From the NCBI GenBank assembly GCA_963989385.1, contig OZ022501.1:95278979-95342978 (forward strand): DNA of 64,000 nt. Reading direction: 5' to 3'. Position numbers and translations under genes: made by a program. The stretch's first letter is position 1. Each line of letters starts with the position of its first letter. Source of the stretch: Ctena decussata (lineage: Eukaryota > Mollusca > Bivalvia > Lucinida > Lucinidae). Below the pieces are notes generated by a model. That model did not search any database and had not been told where the DNA came from. It was given only the letters and a program-made list of their open reading frames with translations. Positions 44,300 to 54,828 of the stretch are shown piece after piece.

Positions 44300-45370
44300 G
44301 TGATATTATCAACAACAGAGCGAAATAGTCTTAAGGACGCGAATAGCTGGCAGCCGCACAGAAACACAACCCTCCATATAGCATGTACATATAAGCCACC
44401 GTATTGCCGCGCTATAGCGAATTCCCCGTGGAGCCTTACAAGAATAGATCCATAAAAGAGAAAAAGTACAGTAATTAATAACATTTCATTGTAAAAGGAG
44501 GGATATGGGGATTTGATGAAGACTTAAGAGCTGCAGATAAGAAGAGTGACATAGCTCGTAAGTCTCCAGCCAACTTAACAATATCACAATTCTCTGTCAT
44601 TTTACAGTTATCAAGCGGCCAATGTACGTCACGACCACGCGAACATATCGACAATTTTCTCAGATTTGTCTAAACCCCAGAAAACCAGCCAGACCCCAGA
44701 GATAAGAGGAGGCCAGCTTTAGTGCAGCATATCACAGCCACCCGATCAATGTAGCATTCTGCTAAATATTGCCAGCCGCAAGAACACTCCAGCCCACTAA
44801 TGCCCAGCGCCCCAAAAATTGGATAAAGGCAAACAGTGCAGACCGGGATCAGACGCCTGATCAAGGTCTAACTCTCTGCACACGACAAATAGGGTTTTTT
44901 TTTCAAAATAAAACATAAAATCAAGAAAAAGAAACTAAACCCGACACCCCTTAGATGACGAATGAACTCGTCCAATGTGTCCACCAGGCATTAGCGGATT
45001 AAAACATGAAGCCCATTTAGAGCGAAAGATCACCTTTGAAGAGCACTCTGGCAACCGTTCCCAGTCCGGAAGAAAAGATATTTGTCATATACAAAAGGCA
45101 ACACAACGGGCCATCCCCCGCTCCCTCAAGCACTAAAACTGGCATCACAAAACCTGGGAGCTACAGTTCCCCTAAATCCCCCCCCCCCCCCCCCCCACGG
45201 ACACTCCCACGACTAGAGGCCATTCTCAAAATTCTCTTGTAATATAATATAAAACAAAACTTCTAGCGTCGCGCGAGGTCTGTTGGCCGCTTTACTTGTG
45301 TAAAATAAACATACAGTCATTCAGACAGCAGTGGAGTCAGGCATGTGATTTCATGACTAAAGATGGATGG
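44300..45370 (-). other. Probable LINE 5' region and flank
   Basis: No ORF1 domain recognised. It carries a C tract (45,178-45,196) and a GGCAAACAGTGCAGACCGG palindrome-family fragment near 44,829. Confidence 0.35.
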
Positions 45371-45374
45371 GTGA

Positions 45375-45553
45375 CTTGCGCTTTTACGTCCCTTTCAACA
45401 ATATTTCAGTCATATCAGGGCGATGGACTTGGAATCCCGTTTGCGATGGAAAGAACTCCGCCTCTGGCGGGGCTCGAACCCGCGACCGGGGCTCGAACCC
45501 GCGACCGCTAGATCAGTAGGCCAGCGCTTGACCCACTGAGCTATCGGGGCTCC
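45375..45553 (-). mobile_element. tRNA-derived SINE with duplicated box B
   Basis: Reverse complement starts GCCCCGATAGCTCAGTGGG (box A) and has GCGGGTTCGAGCCCC (box B). The 19-bp GGGGCTCGAACCCGCGACC is present twice in tandem (45,469-45,487; 45,488-45,506). The 3' body carries the block CTGATATGACTGAAATATTG, shared with the 27.3-kb SINE. Confidence 0.75.
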
Positions 45554-45987
45554 TGTGTAGTACTATAGATATGGTAGTTAAAAAGGAAGTAAGTCAAATT
45601 GAACATGCTTGGTAACCAGAATGCATGACTTCACTCTCTCGTTGTCTAGATATCCCGTAACAGCGACAAGGAGATAAGTAATATCAGAATGCGTGATTAT
45701 AGCATACATATAGTGATAGCCTATATTCTATGCACAATGAAGTAACGGAATTAGAAACTTGTCAAGAGAGCAGCTACCTTTATACAGATACGCAGGTGCG
45801 AACTATAGTCCTGCCCGTGACAAAAACTGCAGCACGCACATACGTATTTGCAAGTCCAATTCCTGAAGGTCATACAACGTCTTAATACCAAATGATAACA
45901 GACATGCATTATGAACTATCTTAGGGACAAACCCATAGCTTGTCCCCAAGGTGCAGAAAACATAACCGCGCATATTATGTAACTTAC

Positions 45988-46466
45988 CCTAGCCACAACC
46001 CTGTATAGGTCGTTTGTGAAAATGTGGAGGGCAAAAAGCGTTCCAATCTCTTCACCACTCATCAAACCCCCATGAAACGTTGCATACTTCTGTTCGTCAC
46101 CCACCAGAACCCAGACAAGGAATCTCAAAACCTTCCGACCGGTAGATAAAGAGATTGTCAGACCAACTACATGTTGAAAAATGCCTCTAGCCTTACAAAG
46201 CGTACACTTGGTTGGTGCAGCCTTCGCAATAGCCAGTGTTGCACAGACTATTAATATGCATGCCATATATGGGCATTTACTCCCTATTAAGGAGAAACGT
46301 GTACGAAAATCCTTTTCAAGTGATTGGCCAATTTTTGATAAAGTCTCCTGTTTACCTGGTTGTGAGTGAACACATTCCAGACCACGTGGTAATCTATGAA
46401 TGAATGATAGTATTAGTATAGTAACTATAGAAGCAACAGTGGCTGTTGCACCTTCATGGTTACCTC
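45988..46466 (-). CDS. Putative internal exon of an unidentified membrane protein
   Basis: 479 nt between a strong minus-strand acceptor (TTATGTCTTTCTTACATAG) and a consensus donor (AGG|GTAAGT). The frame is open throughout and continues to both sides. I do not recognise the protein. Visible features are two hydrophobic segments (TATVASIVTILILSFI and YMACILIVCATLAIA), a CTLC pair between them and the next part, then LRFLVWVLVGDEQKYATFHG and GGLMSGEEIGTLFALHIFTN toward the end. Together they suggest a multi-pass or tail-anchored membrane protein. Length is 2 modulo 3, so flanking exons must differ in phase; none was found. It could also be a chance open frame, but the paired splice sites make a real or recently lost exon more likely. 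Confidence 0.45.
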
Positions 46467-46469
46467 CTA

Positions 46470-49001
46470 TGTAAGAAAGACATAAATGGTAACAATTAAT
46501 AAAGTATCTTTCCATCTACAAGTCGAAAGAAGTCCACCCCACCCCCCCTCCCCCCCCCCCCCCGCCTGAGCTCACGCGGGAAAAAGATTCTTGCATGCAC
46601 AGCCCCGTGAAAATCTATCCAGCTAAAAAGAAACCAGTCAGCTCCCCGCCCTGCACCCCTTCACAAACGACCTATTTCTGAAACAGTCGAGCGCCTAATA
46701 CATCGGGGTCTTCAGGATCGAAACAAGCAGCAGTTCCACCAGGTCTTGGTGAACAATGGATTACTGCATTTATTGACACCTAAAGCGCCACAGACGAAAA
46801 TAGCTGTATTCGCAAACAGTGCAGGTTCTGATGAGGGGGGCTCATTATGAGCCGCCTCTTCCAGATCCACACAGATCAGAGCTGTTTGCCCTCTAGTCTT
46901 TGAATTACAACATAGCATGGACGAATCATTTTTTACAGCCGTATAGTTGTCGTCTGCTCCTTGCACCCATGTGGTATAGCACCATAATCACCAGGATACC
47001 AGAGACATATAACTGCGAATTAAAACGAATACAAATACCATGAATCTGAGGGTCAGGTCTGGCCACACTTGAGTGTCCGACCTATATGCTCAAAGTTTTT
47101 GTTATTATTTTTTTCCGTTAATAATATCTAAGTATCTAAAATATGTTGGTTGTTTCTAACATATCTACCTTAATTTTGTGCTTAGGTGTACTTGTCACAA
47201 TACAGACAGCCAGCTCTCCAAACAGCCTATGCATAGCGCCCCACAAAAAGGACACTTACGACAATGTAGACCCGGACTAGACGCAGCGTGACGCTGTGAC
47301 CGGTCAGGGCCTCCATTGACACTAACACCGTTATTTAGTCGACATCCATCTGCCATCTTTATCCTGAAAGTGAACCTACTCGACACTTGTAGTAAGACAG
47401 CACGTTCAACGGCTTGAAGAGCGGGTGCAAGCCTTGTGAGAAGTGACTACTCCATGTAGTTGTCTCGTCGGCATACTTAACACTCCTTGCCGAAACGAAA
47501 TGCAAGAAGATGTCAACATGCAGACTGAGACACCACAGCCAACCAGTTTCCCTCTGCGTCTCAATCTTGTCGCAACAAGAATGAGACAAGGGAACATTGT
47601 TTTCTAATCGAGTAAGGCGAAGGGAGGTAACAAGTACTAACGAGATACCCTTAATCTACTGGGATTATTCACCTTCCATCCCATAAAGCTAGAGTACGCG
47701 AGGACAAACAGAGCTCAAGACACAGTGGGATTTTGAAGGTGAGTCTCCCCACTCAGTGAAAACACATGCTATAACCCCCACTTGAACCATCTCGCTGAGA
47801 TTGTTCCAAAGAAGGGCAACCACACCTGCTTCCACTGAGGCATGCTGGTAATCCTCCCTAAGTCATCCTGTTATGGTGTGCTGGTAAAGGACACAATCAG
47901 TGTATAATAAATAGATAAACGGCAGCTAATGATGCTATTCTCTGCTATAGGTGCTATTAATATTCTCGTTGAAACAGAGTGTTTTACGAAGACAGTCAGA
48001 GAAACGACTCACACAAATTATACGAATCAACAGCCCAAACTAGACCTCATGTTCCATTTTCAGCTCTGTCAGGGATGAATGCTCAAATCTGTGCCCACCC
48101 ATCAGCAGAGCCTCTGTGTCAGTGCCGGTTTAGACTCAGACACTCTGCCGTGGACAAGCACCAACTTCCAAAAGTATCGGGAAATTGCACAGAGCAAGCA
48201 CAGCCAACTCGCGATATCTCGAAGTCAAATCTTACACATATCACTGATAACTCGAAGTAAATTTTCTGATTTCAGAAAACTCACTTGGGACACCAGTATC
48301 CCATGACAACTGGGATTGAAATGTAAAGAAAATAAAATTCGTCCGAACTGTATTTTGATATAAACGCTTGCATTGAGAAGTTAGTGTTCGAGACATCGAG
48401 TCAATCCTTGTTGTCTGCTTGGGCTGCGAGTCATATCAAAGTGTATAAAATGTACAAGGAAACTCCAGATAATCATGTAGCCCCATCGGGCACAGAACGC
48501 CGGAGTGACGTCGCACTGTCGTCGGTGCGACGTCATCACGTCGCATAAACGACAGTACGACGCACCATCGGCGCCATGCGCCTACCGGGATAAGACCACC
48601 TCCCATGAGGTACGTTCAGTTCACTGGCAAATGTTGGTCAGGTTCTTCCATTCTAATCAGGGTCTGAACGGTTTTGAAGCGCATTTTGCTATGATCATGT
48701 GTAACTGACTAGCCTATTCAGCTGCGTCTGGTTTAATAAACAGGTTATATCCCAGCGGGCTTACAAGGTTGAATCCACCCTGATGCAAACCTGGTTCAAC
48801 GTAGTAACTTTGAATCAAGATTGATTCGTGGCCGATTCAACCCTGTGAGCCACGTGTGGCAGTGAGTAGCGCTAACCTGGATCAGTTTGTATATCTTTGC
48901 AATTTTTTTTTTACACCGTTTGCTCCAAATTGAAATTTTTAAATACCAACTGAGCAGACTGATCCCGGTTTTCGTTCGTGAAGCTGATATACGGAGTTTA
49001 C
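46470..49001. other. Stretch without a recognised gene
   Basis: Holds a C tract (46,544-46,563), GCAAACAGTGCAGG palindrome-family relics (46,809-46,860) and a GACGTCGCAC / GTGCGACGTC inverted pair near 48,508-48,532. Several short open frames have no recognisable domain. Confidence 0.35.
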
Positions 49002-49467
49002 CAAAACTATGTCAAAGTCAAAGTCAAAAATTTATTCAAGACCCCCTAACCGAGGGTATGAGAATTAAACATACATGTTTATAAAACATACATAAAACAA
49101 GTGATGAACATCAAAGTAGCATGTATATGATATGGAGGCAAAGAATTTGGACATAAATTGCTTTTAAATGTTAATACAGTTGATTTCCAAAGATTTTATT
49201 TATTACAATTTAGTACTTAATTTATGAAGCATAGCTGGAAAGACAAACACTGCTGTCCCTGATTATACTGCTTAATAGCCATATTCTCAAGGTCAGCACT
49301 GATTGTCCAACTTGTGACATGTCCAAATTAATATATTAACCTAATATTCAGTTGATGTAAGATATGGGAAGGTACAAAGAGTACAATGTTATTTAAATAA
49401 AGCTAAAATGATTTTACAAAATTTTGCAATGCGGAGAATAATACTATATTCCGAAACGTTGAAGAGA

Positions 49468-52431
49468 TCATGGTATTTTTGTGTGTTGTGTTTTTTTATA
49501 GTATTCTGATGGTACAAATTTTTTTCTCTCTGTTTTCAAGAAATCACATTCAAAAATATAATGGTACTCATCACCTAATTTTGCATTGTTACAAAGGTTG
49601 CAAATTCTATCATCTCTTGCGATGCCTATAAACCTGCCCTTTTCAATAGGCAATTTGTGATTTGTACATCTAAATTTACTGAAAGAAATTCTTAAATCTG
49701 TAGGCAGTACTCTTAAATAGTTTTCAAAACAGTGATTATGTTTGAAGATTCTAAAATTCAGACACTTAGAAAGTTCAAATACAGAATTATACCAATTCTG
49801 TTTAAACTGATCGATAAGACGATTTTTAACCATTTTTGCTAAACAACAATTATCAGGAACATTTTGATTGATCCAATATTCAGAATAACCACAATTATTC
49901 AACGTTCTTTGTACACTCTCAAGCCATTTAGAAAAGTAAAAATTTCGTGTGTGCATTTTGTACATCAAATTATATAGTATTCTTGAGATTTTTTCTTGCT
50001 TACCACAAACTAATCTTTTCCAAAAACCAATCATACGTGATTTGATAAGAATATCAGCAGGATAACGACCCAATTCACCATAAAGAATAGCATTTGGAGT
50101 GCTCTTTTTAAAGCACATAATAATCTTATAGAATTGTAAAAATAAGGACTCAATAATGTCAGATTTCTCATAACCATAAATTTCAGAGCCATACAGCAAG
50201 ATTGGCACTACCATACAGTCAAACATTTGCAACTGCATATCAATTGGCAAATTCAACTTTTTAGTTTTTCTTAAAACACTAAACATGGCTTTTCGGCCCT
50301 GTTCTAAAAGATGATTCTTATGTTTAGTAAAAGAAACATTATGAGTAAAAGTAACCCCTAAATACACAAAATCATCAACAACAGCAATGTTTTCACCACT
50401 GTATGTAAAGATTGGCTTTTCTTTAACTTTTCTTTTTGCAAATATAACTACTTTTGTTTTAGCAGGATTAACTTCCAGTTTCCATGTCTGGCAATATAAA
50501 TACATTGAATTCAAGGCAGCTTGCAACTGTTCCTGAGATTCTGCCAATATGACCGTATCGTCAGCGTATAATAATAGGTAAAGCTTAAAATAAACTTCTA
50601 CATCATCATTATCACAAAGCAAATGTATAGCTTCAGTTATGTCTGGTAAACCATCAAATCCATGAGAAATGAACTCTACCAAGTCATTCAAAAATAGTGA
50701 AAAAAGTATTGGTGATAAATTTTCACCTTGTCTGACTCCGACATTGCTAAAAAAGTAATTTGACATTTGGTGATTTTGTCTGACAAATGATTTTGCACTA
50801 TCATACATACTGTAAATAATCTTTAACATTTTTCCATTTATGTTTTGTTGCAATAGTTTTTGCCACAAAGCCAAACGGTTAACAGAGTCAAACGCTTTTC
50901 TATAGTCAATGAATGCACAAAATAAATGTTTACTTCGATGCAGATATAAATCAGCCAAACATTTGAGATTAAAAACATGGTCCATGGTACTGTAGCCTTT
51001 ACGAAAACCAGCCTGTTCTTCACATAGAACATTCATACTTTCTAAGTAACAGTTGAGCCTATGGTTAAGTACAGCTGTAAATAATTTGCCAAAACAACTT
51101 AAAACAGTAATGCCTCTATAATTATCTGGATTGTTGGCATCCCCTTTGTTTTTGTAAATAGGACAAATAATGCCCTCAGTCCAACTACTAGGTACAACCC
51201 CAGACTCAAAAATAATATTAAATAATTTGCAGAAAACATTTAACATTTTCCCAGAAGCACATTTCAAAAATTCATTCAAAATTAAGTCATTACCACAACT
51301 TTTATTGTTTTTCAGAGACTTTATAGCCTGCAAAATGTCCTGCTCAGTGAAAGACTTATTTAATTCACTATTATCATTAACATCTGCATTGTGAATGTCA
51401 AAATTGAAATCGTTTTGGTCATAATTTACATTGTTAAGGTTTTTGAAATGATCATAAAAAGTTTCCAAAGCTACTTTATTCACAACAGATTTCTTTTTGT
51501 CTGTAGAATTATTTATTAAAGACCAGTATGATTTAGGATCTTTTGTTTTCAAACTGCGCAACTTAGAAATGAACTCATTCCTGTATACATTGTACTGTTT
51601 ATTAATCTCTTTTTTGTAAGCTTTACTACAACGAACGAGATTTTTTCGATTCTCTGCTGATTTTAATCTCCAATTTGTGTTTCGAGCCTTAAAATACTCT
51701 TTACGTTTAAGAAAACAGTCCTTATTAAACCAAGGTTTTTTCACCTTTTTAGCAACTTTATCTCTTTTTTTTGTAGTGAAAAACATATCAGACTCTGACG
51801 CAGCATCTAATAATATCTTATTACAGTTTTCAACCAGTGAATCAATAATACCCTGATCAACATTAGCACAATTAGAAGATATAATATCAGACATTGTGTG
51901 TTCAAGTTCTAACACAGATAATAAGTCAATTGCATTGGAAAATGCATCCTTTTTCTCATTTGACCATTTACATTTTGTAGAAACCTGCTCTTCAGCCTCA
52001 ATTACAATTGACTTTAAAGGTTTACTTAAAAACTCTACTGCAATACCATTATGTACATCACTTAGTAAAGGATCAAATGGTAAAATTTCAAAATTTGATA
52101 CATATGAGAACAATTCAGGGGACATTATGCAATAATCAACAACAGTCAAATTTTTACAAGTGGTAGCTCCAATACCTTTGTCTTTGAACAACCTACCATT
52201 TGCAATGTGTATATCAAAACTTTTACATAGGCTTAGGAGGCGAGATCCGTAATTATCAATTTTACTTTTATCTGAGGTATGTCTAGCAGTCGTAATACCC
52301 AAATCCTCAAGCAAACTTTTGTTTAAAACTTGCCTTGTGACATCATCAAGGCTGAAAGTGTCACATATATGCTCATTTACATATATAAAGTCCTCTGCAT
52401 TTGAAGTGTGAGCATTGAAATCACCTAACAA
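49468..52431 (-). CDS. LINE ORF2: endonuclease C-terminus and reverse transcriptase
   Basis: 987-codon open frame. It starts inside the endonuclease: GDFNAH at residues 3-8, then VVDYCIMSPELF and SDVHNGI as the late endonuclease motifs. The reverse transcriptase follows with NNPDNYRGITVLS, FIDYRKAFDSVN near residue 504, GVRQGENLSPILF near 570, and YADD near 620 as the catalytic site. The C-terminal cysteine cluster CNLCNNAKLGDEYHYIFEC starts near residue 941. The protein nicks target DNA and copies its RNA there. The frame is intact from here to the stop. The first Met shown is internal; the true start is at 53,407, separated by two frameshifts. Strong support from motif order. Confidence 0.85.
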   Translation of the reverse strand: MLGDFNAHTSNAEDFIYVNEHICDTFSLDDVTRQVLNKSLLEDLGITTARHTSDKSKIDNYGSRLLSLCKSFDIHIANGRLFKDKGIGATTCKNLTVVDYCIMSPELFSYVSNFEILPFDPLLSDVHNGIAVEFLSKPLKSIVIEAEEQVSTKCKWSNEKKDAFSNAIDLLSVLELEHTMSDIISSNCANVDQGIIDSLVENCNKILLDAASESDMFFTTKKRDKVAKKVKKPWFNKDCFLKRKEYFKARNTNWRLKSAENRKNLVRCSKAYKKEINKQYNVYRNEFISKLRSLKTKDPKSYWSLINNSTDKKKSVVNKVALETFYDHFKNLNNVNYDQNDFNFDIHNADVNDNSELNKSFTEQDILQAIKSLKNNKSCGNDLILNEFLKCASGKMLNVFCKLFNIIFESGVVPSSWTEGIICPIYKNKGDANNPDNYRGITVLSCFGKLFTAVLNHRLNCYLESMNVLCEEQAGFRKGYSTMDHVFNLKCLADLYLHRSKHLFCAFIDYRKAFDSVNRLALWQKLLQQNINGKMLKIIYSMYDSAKSFVRQNHQMSNYFFSNVGVRQGENLSPILFSLFLNDLVEFISHGFDGLPDITEAIHLLCDNDDVEVYFKLYLLLYADDTVILAESQEQLQAALNSMYLYCQTWKLEVNPAKTKVVIFAKRKVKEKPIFTYSGENIAVVDDFVYLGVTFTHNVSFTKHKNHLLEQGRKAMFSVLRKTKKLNLPIDMQLQMFDCMVVPILLYGSEIYGYEKSDIIESLFLQFYKIIMCFKKSTPNAILYGELGRYPADILIKSRMIGFWKRLVCGKQEKISRILYNLMYKMHTRNFYFSKWLESVQRTLNNCGYSEYWINQNVPDNCCLAKMVKNRLIDQFKQNWYNSVFELSKCLNFRIFKHNHCFENYLRVLPTDLRISFSKFRCTNHKLPIEKGRFIGIARDDRICNLCNNAKLGDEYHYIFECDFLKTERKKFVPSEYYKKTQHTKIP

Positions 52432-52466
52432 ACAGATTTTGTGGTTATTTTCAGGGTTTAAACTAA

Positions 52467-53407
52467 TTAGGTCATTTTCAATTGAATCAAAATACTTATG
52501 TTACTGTATGAACTGCTTTCCGGAGGTATATAAACTGTACCAAATAATACTAACTCATGAAACAATGAATTATTAACAGTAAACCATAAAACATTTTCTG
52601 AACTACTGTTCAAAACCTTAACGTGTTCAAAAATGGTATCCTTAACCAGTACTGCAATTCCACCTGATCTTGATTTAGCCTTTTTTCGATTAAGCAAATT
52701 TCAAAGTTCTGGAATTCAAAACTATCTAGAAATCCTAATTTACTTTCGACTAAACAAACAATGTCATATTCCTGACAAAATTCTTCAAAATCTGGGTATT
52801 GCAACTTTGAGAGTAAGCCACACACATTGATACAAAGCACCTTAATCGACAATGAGTTGTCAGGCATAGAATATGTATGTTCGTTTAAAATGGTCTCATT
52901 AAATGGCATGTCATCAGAAATACTCCCCTCAACTGATGCATCATTTCCAGAATTTACCTGCTCGTCAAATGCTGCATCATTTGAAATATCTGAAACAAAT
53001 GACACATCATTCACAGAATTTACATGTGTATCAAATGCTGTATCATCCGCAATACTAGCATGAATTTCAGAATCGGCATGCACACTTTCAAAGGCGTTTG
53101 CATTTAGCGTATTATTTACATGACTAGCAGAAACATCTGAAAGATAATCAACAGGCTGACTCTCAATGTTACATGTACCACCAACAGATTTTGTAGTAGA
53201 ACTGTCTAATAAGCCACAGACATATTTGCTACAGCCAAGGGGAAAGTTAATAGGTTGGTTAATATTGGAACTAATTTTGTGATCATTATGATCATTATTG
53301 CTATAGTGAGGTGTGGCTACTGTCACTTTGCGGCAATCTACGGAAAGTTTTTGTCTAGATTCTTCATTGTCACAACACAGATAATTTTGACTAGAGTGTC
53401 CACTCAA
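52467..53407 (-). pseudogene. LINE ORF2 N-terminal region with two frameshifts
   Basis: From the ATG at 53,407 comes an acidic, Ser/Asn-rich leader of about 190 residues with a 22-residue repeat (AFDTHVNSVNDVSF, AFDEQVNSGNDASV). The start of the endonuclease follows: IKVLCINVCGLLSKLQ and IVCLVESKLG. The frame slips near plus-strand 52,690-52,700 (an AAATTT context), continues as AKSRSGGIAVLVKDT and LVLFGTVYIPPESSS, then slips again near 52,494-52,500 before GDFNAH. Each slip can be explained by one base. As it stands the copy cannot make a full ORF2 protein. Confidence 0.7.
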
Positions 53408-53494
53408 ACTGCAACTCTGACTCTGATTAGTCTGTGCACCATTAGTATAATCATAGTCATGGTTAAAGGTACCCCCTCTCCTTCCCGGCCTGTA

Positions 53495-54334
53495 CTACTC
53501 AAAGGCACTGAGGCCTAAGGCAGTATAGTCAATGTTCGTAAGACCCAGTTTAAAGAGGTCGTCTGGTGTTTCCACAGTGACTCTGGACCCATCACGACAG
53601 CGACAAATTATCTTCCCATCCCTCGTATATGCAGCTTCCACGCATTCTTGACGCTTCACATAGTGTAATATTTTTGAGCGTAGTGGTGTCAAATCCTCGT
53701 TAACGTAGACACCCCTGTAGTTGGCCTTGTCCTTCAGCTTATTTTTGTTAATCAGAAAGTCATGTTTTATGTCTCTAGCGAAAAAACGCACAATGATGGC
53801 ACGTGATCTATTCCCTTGACGGGCTCCAAGGCGATGACATGCATTTATGTCCTTAGCATTAATGCTTAAGCCCATTTCTTCTCCCAATTCGACCACCTTT
53901 GCCTTCAACTGCTCCCCTTCAACTTCCTCTATCCCAGAAATCCTGATATTCTCCCTGCGAGTGTATTGCTGGAGTCTATCATTCTCATAGGCATTCAACC
54001 TTACAGAGGCCTTTAATTTATTGATAGCAGTCTCTTGTGAGGCCAACCGTTTATCAATGTTTTTGTTAGACATCCCCATGACAGGCAACAACAACTGAGT
54101 AACTGCCACTGCCATGGCAGAATTTTGGTCAAGTCCAGGCAGATCAGCTTTCTCCCGCAACATTTCTTGGATTTTGGGAATAACATCATCATCATTTTCA
54201 TCCACATTACTACATAAATCATCTACATTTGAGCACAGATGATCAAATCCCGCTGTACGTCTGCTCTGATTATTGTTGCTGGGCGATTGACTGGCTGGAA
54301 TTGCCTTTTTCCCTGCACTTCTACCCCCAGTCAT
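53495..54334 (-). CDS. LINE ORF1 protein, 279 aa
   Basis: RNA-binding chaperone-type ORF1. The layout is a basic start (GGRSAGKKAIPAS), a short LCSNVDD/LCSNVDE duplication near residues 33-46, a coiled coil around residues 95-125 (IDKRLASQETAINKLKASVR), an RRM-like core with RRENIRISGIEEVEG and RAIIVRFFARDIKHD, and a C-terminal part with VYVNEDLTPLRSKILHYVKR. This matches the coiled-coil, RRM, C-terminal-domain order of L1-type ORF1 proteins, which form trimers and coat the element's RNA in the cytoplasm. The frame is intact and lies 87 nt upstream of ORF2 on the same strand. Confidence 0.8.
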   Translation of the reverse strand: MTGGRSAGKKAIPASQSPSNNNQSRRTAGFDHLCSNVDDLCSNVDENDDDVIPKIQEMLREKADLPGLDQNSAMAVAVTQLLLPVMGMSNKNIDKRLASQETAINKLKASVRLNAYENDRLQQYTRRENIRISGIEEVEGEQLKAKVVELGEEMGLSINAKDINACHRLGARQGNRSRAIIVRFFARDIKHDFLINKNKLKDKANYRGVYVNEDLTPLRSKILHYVKRQECVEAAYTRDGKIICRCRDGSRVTVETPDDLFKLGLTNIDYTALGLSAFE

Positions 54335-54828
54335 AATTTGGACTCTTGAAATAAGTTAAACTCTTCAAAGTTCACTATTTTGCACAGTTTTTGTAATAAA
54401 TTGTTAAATAATATCGTTTTTTTTCTCAAATTTTCTCCACTGTTTATTTTTCTTTGCGCGTTCATCAGCGTTCATCCGGGTTTTTGAACAAACTCTTCCC
54501 ATAACAATAAACAAATTCTCCCCACTAGAGAGCCCCATAATCGTTACCGAGGCGAACGCCTGCGGCAGAATGCGCTACAATGCATTTTCCATTCACAAAA
54601 CTATAGTATGCTGTAATGTTTCTGAAACGATACCCCCGATGCATATGGTTAAGGTTGCAGTACACCTAATAAACTAGATTAGGCCGGGTAGACACACAAC
54701 GGCGGAACATCGTCGCTTGGACGCCGATGCAACTTTTGATAAGTTGCATCAACGTCCAAACGACTCAGGTCAGTACAGCGTTGTGAGTTCACCGGAAAAA
54801 ACGTGTGTGTGTGTGTGTGTATACACTT

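Larger units (their letters stand above)
40315..44900 (-). mobile_element. CR1/Jockey-like LINE
   Basis: Minus-strand non-LTR retrotransposon with endonuclease and reverse transcriptase in one long protein. The 3' region (40,315-40,927) is AT-rich and ends with a repeated TTTATTGTATC. The 5' limit is not clear, and no ORF1 was recognised upstream. Boundaries are approximate and no target duplication was found. Confidence 0.75.
49011..54595 (-). mobile_element. Two-ORF LINE, apparently full length
   Basis: CAAAACTAT occurs at 49,002-49,010 and again at 54,596-54,604, a plausible 9-bp target duplication enclosing 5,585 bp. On the minus strand the order is a 5' UTR of about 260 bp, ORF1 (54,334-53,495), a gap of 87 nt, ORF2 (53,407-49,468), and a 3' UTR of about 450 bp ending in a TTTGAC repeat (plus-strand GTCAAAGTCAAAGTCAAA at 49,011-49,028). 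Clade unassigned. Confidence 0.75.
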
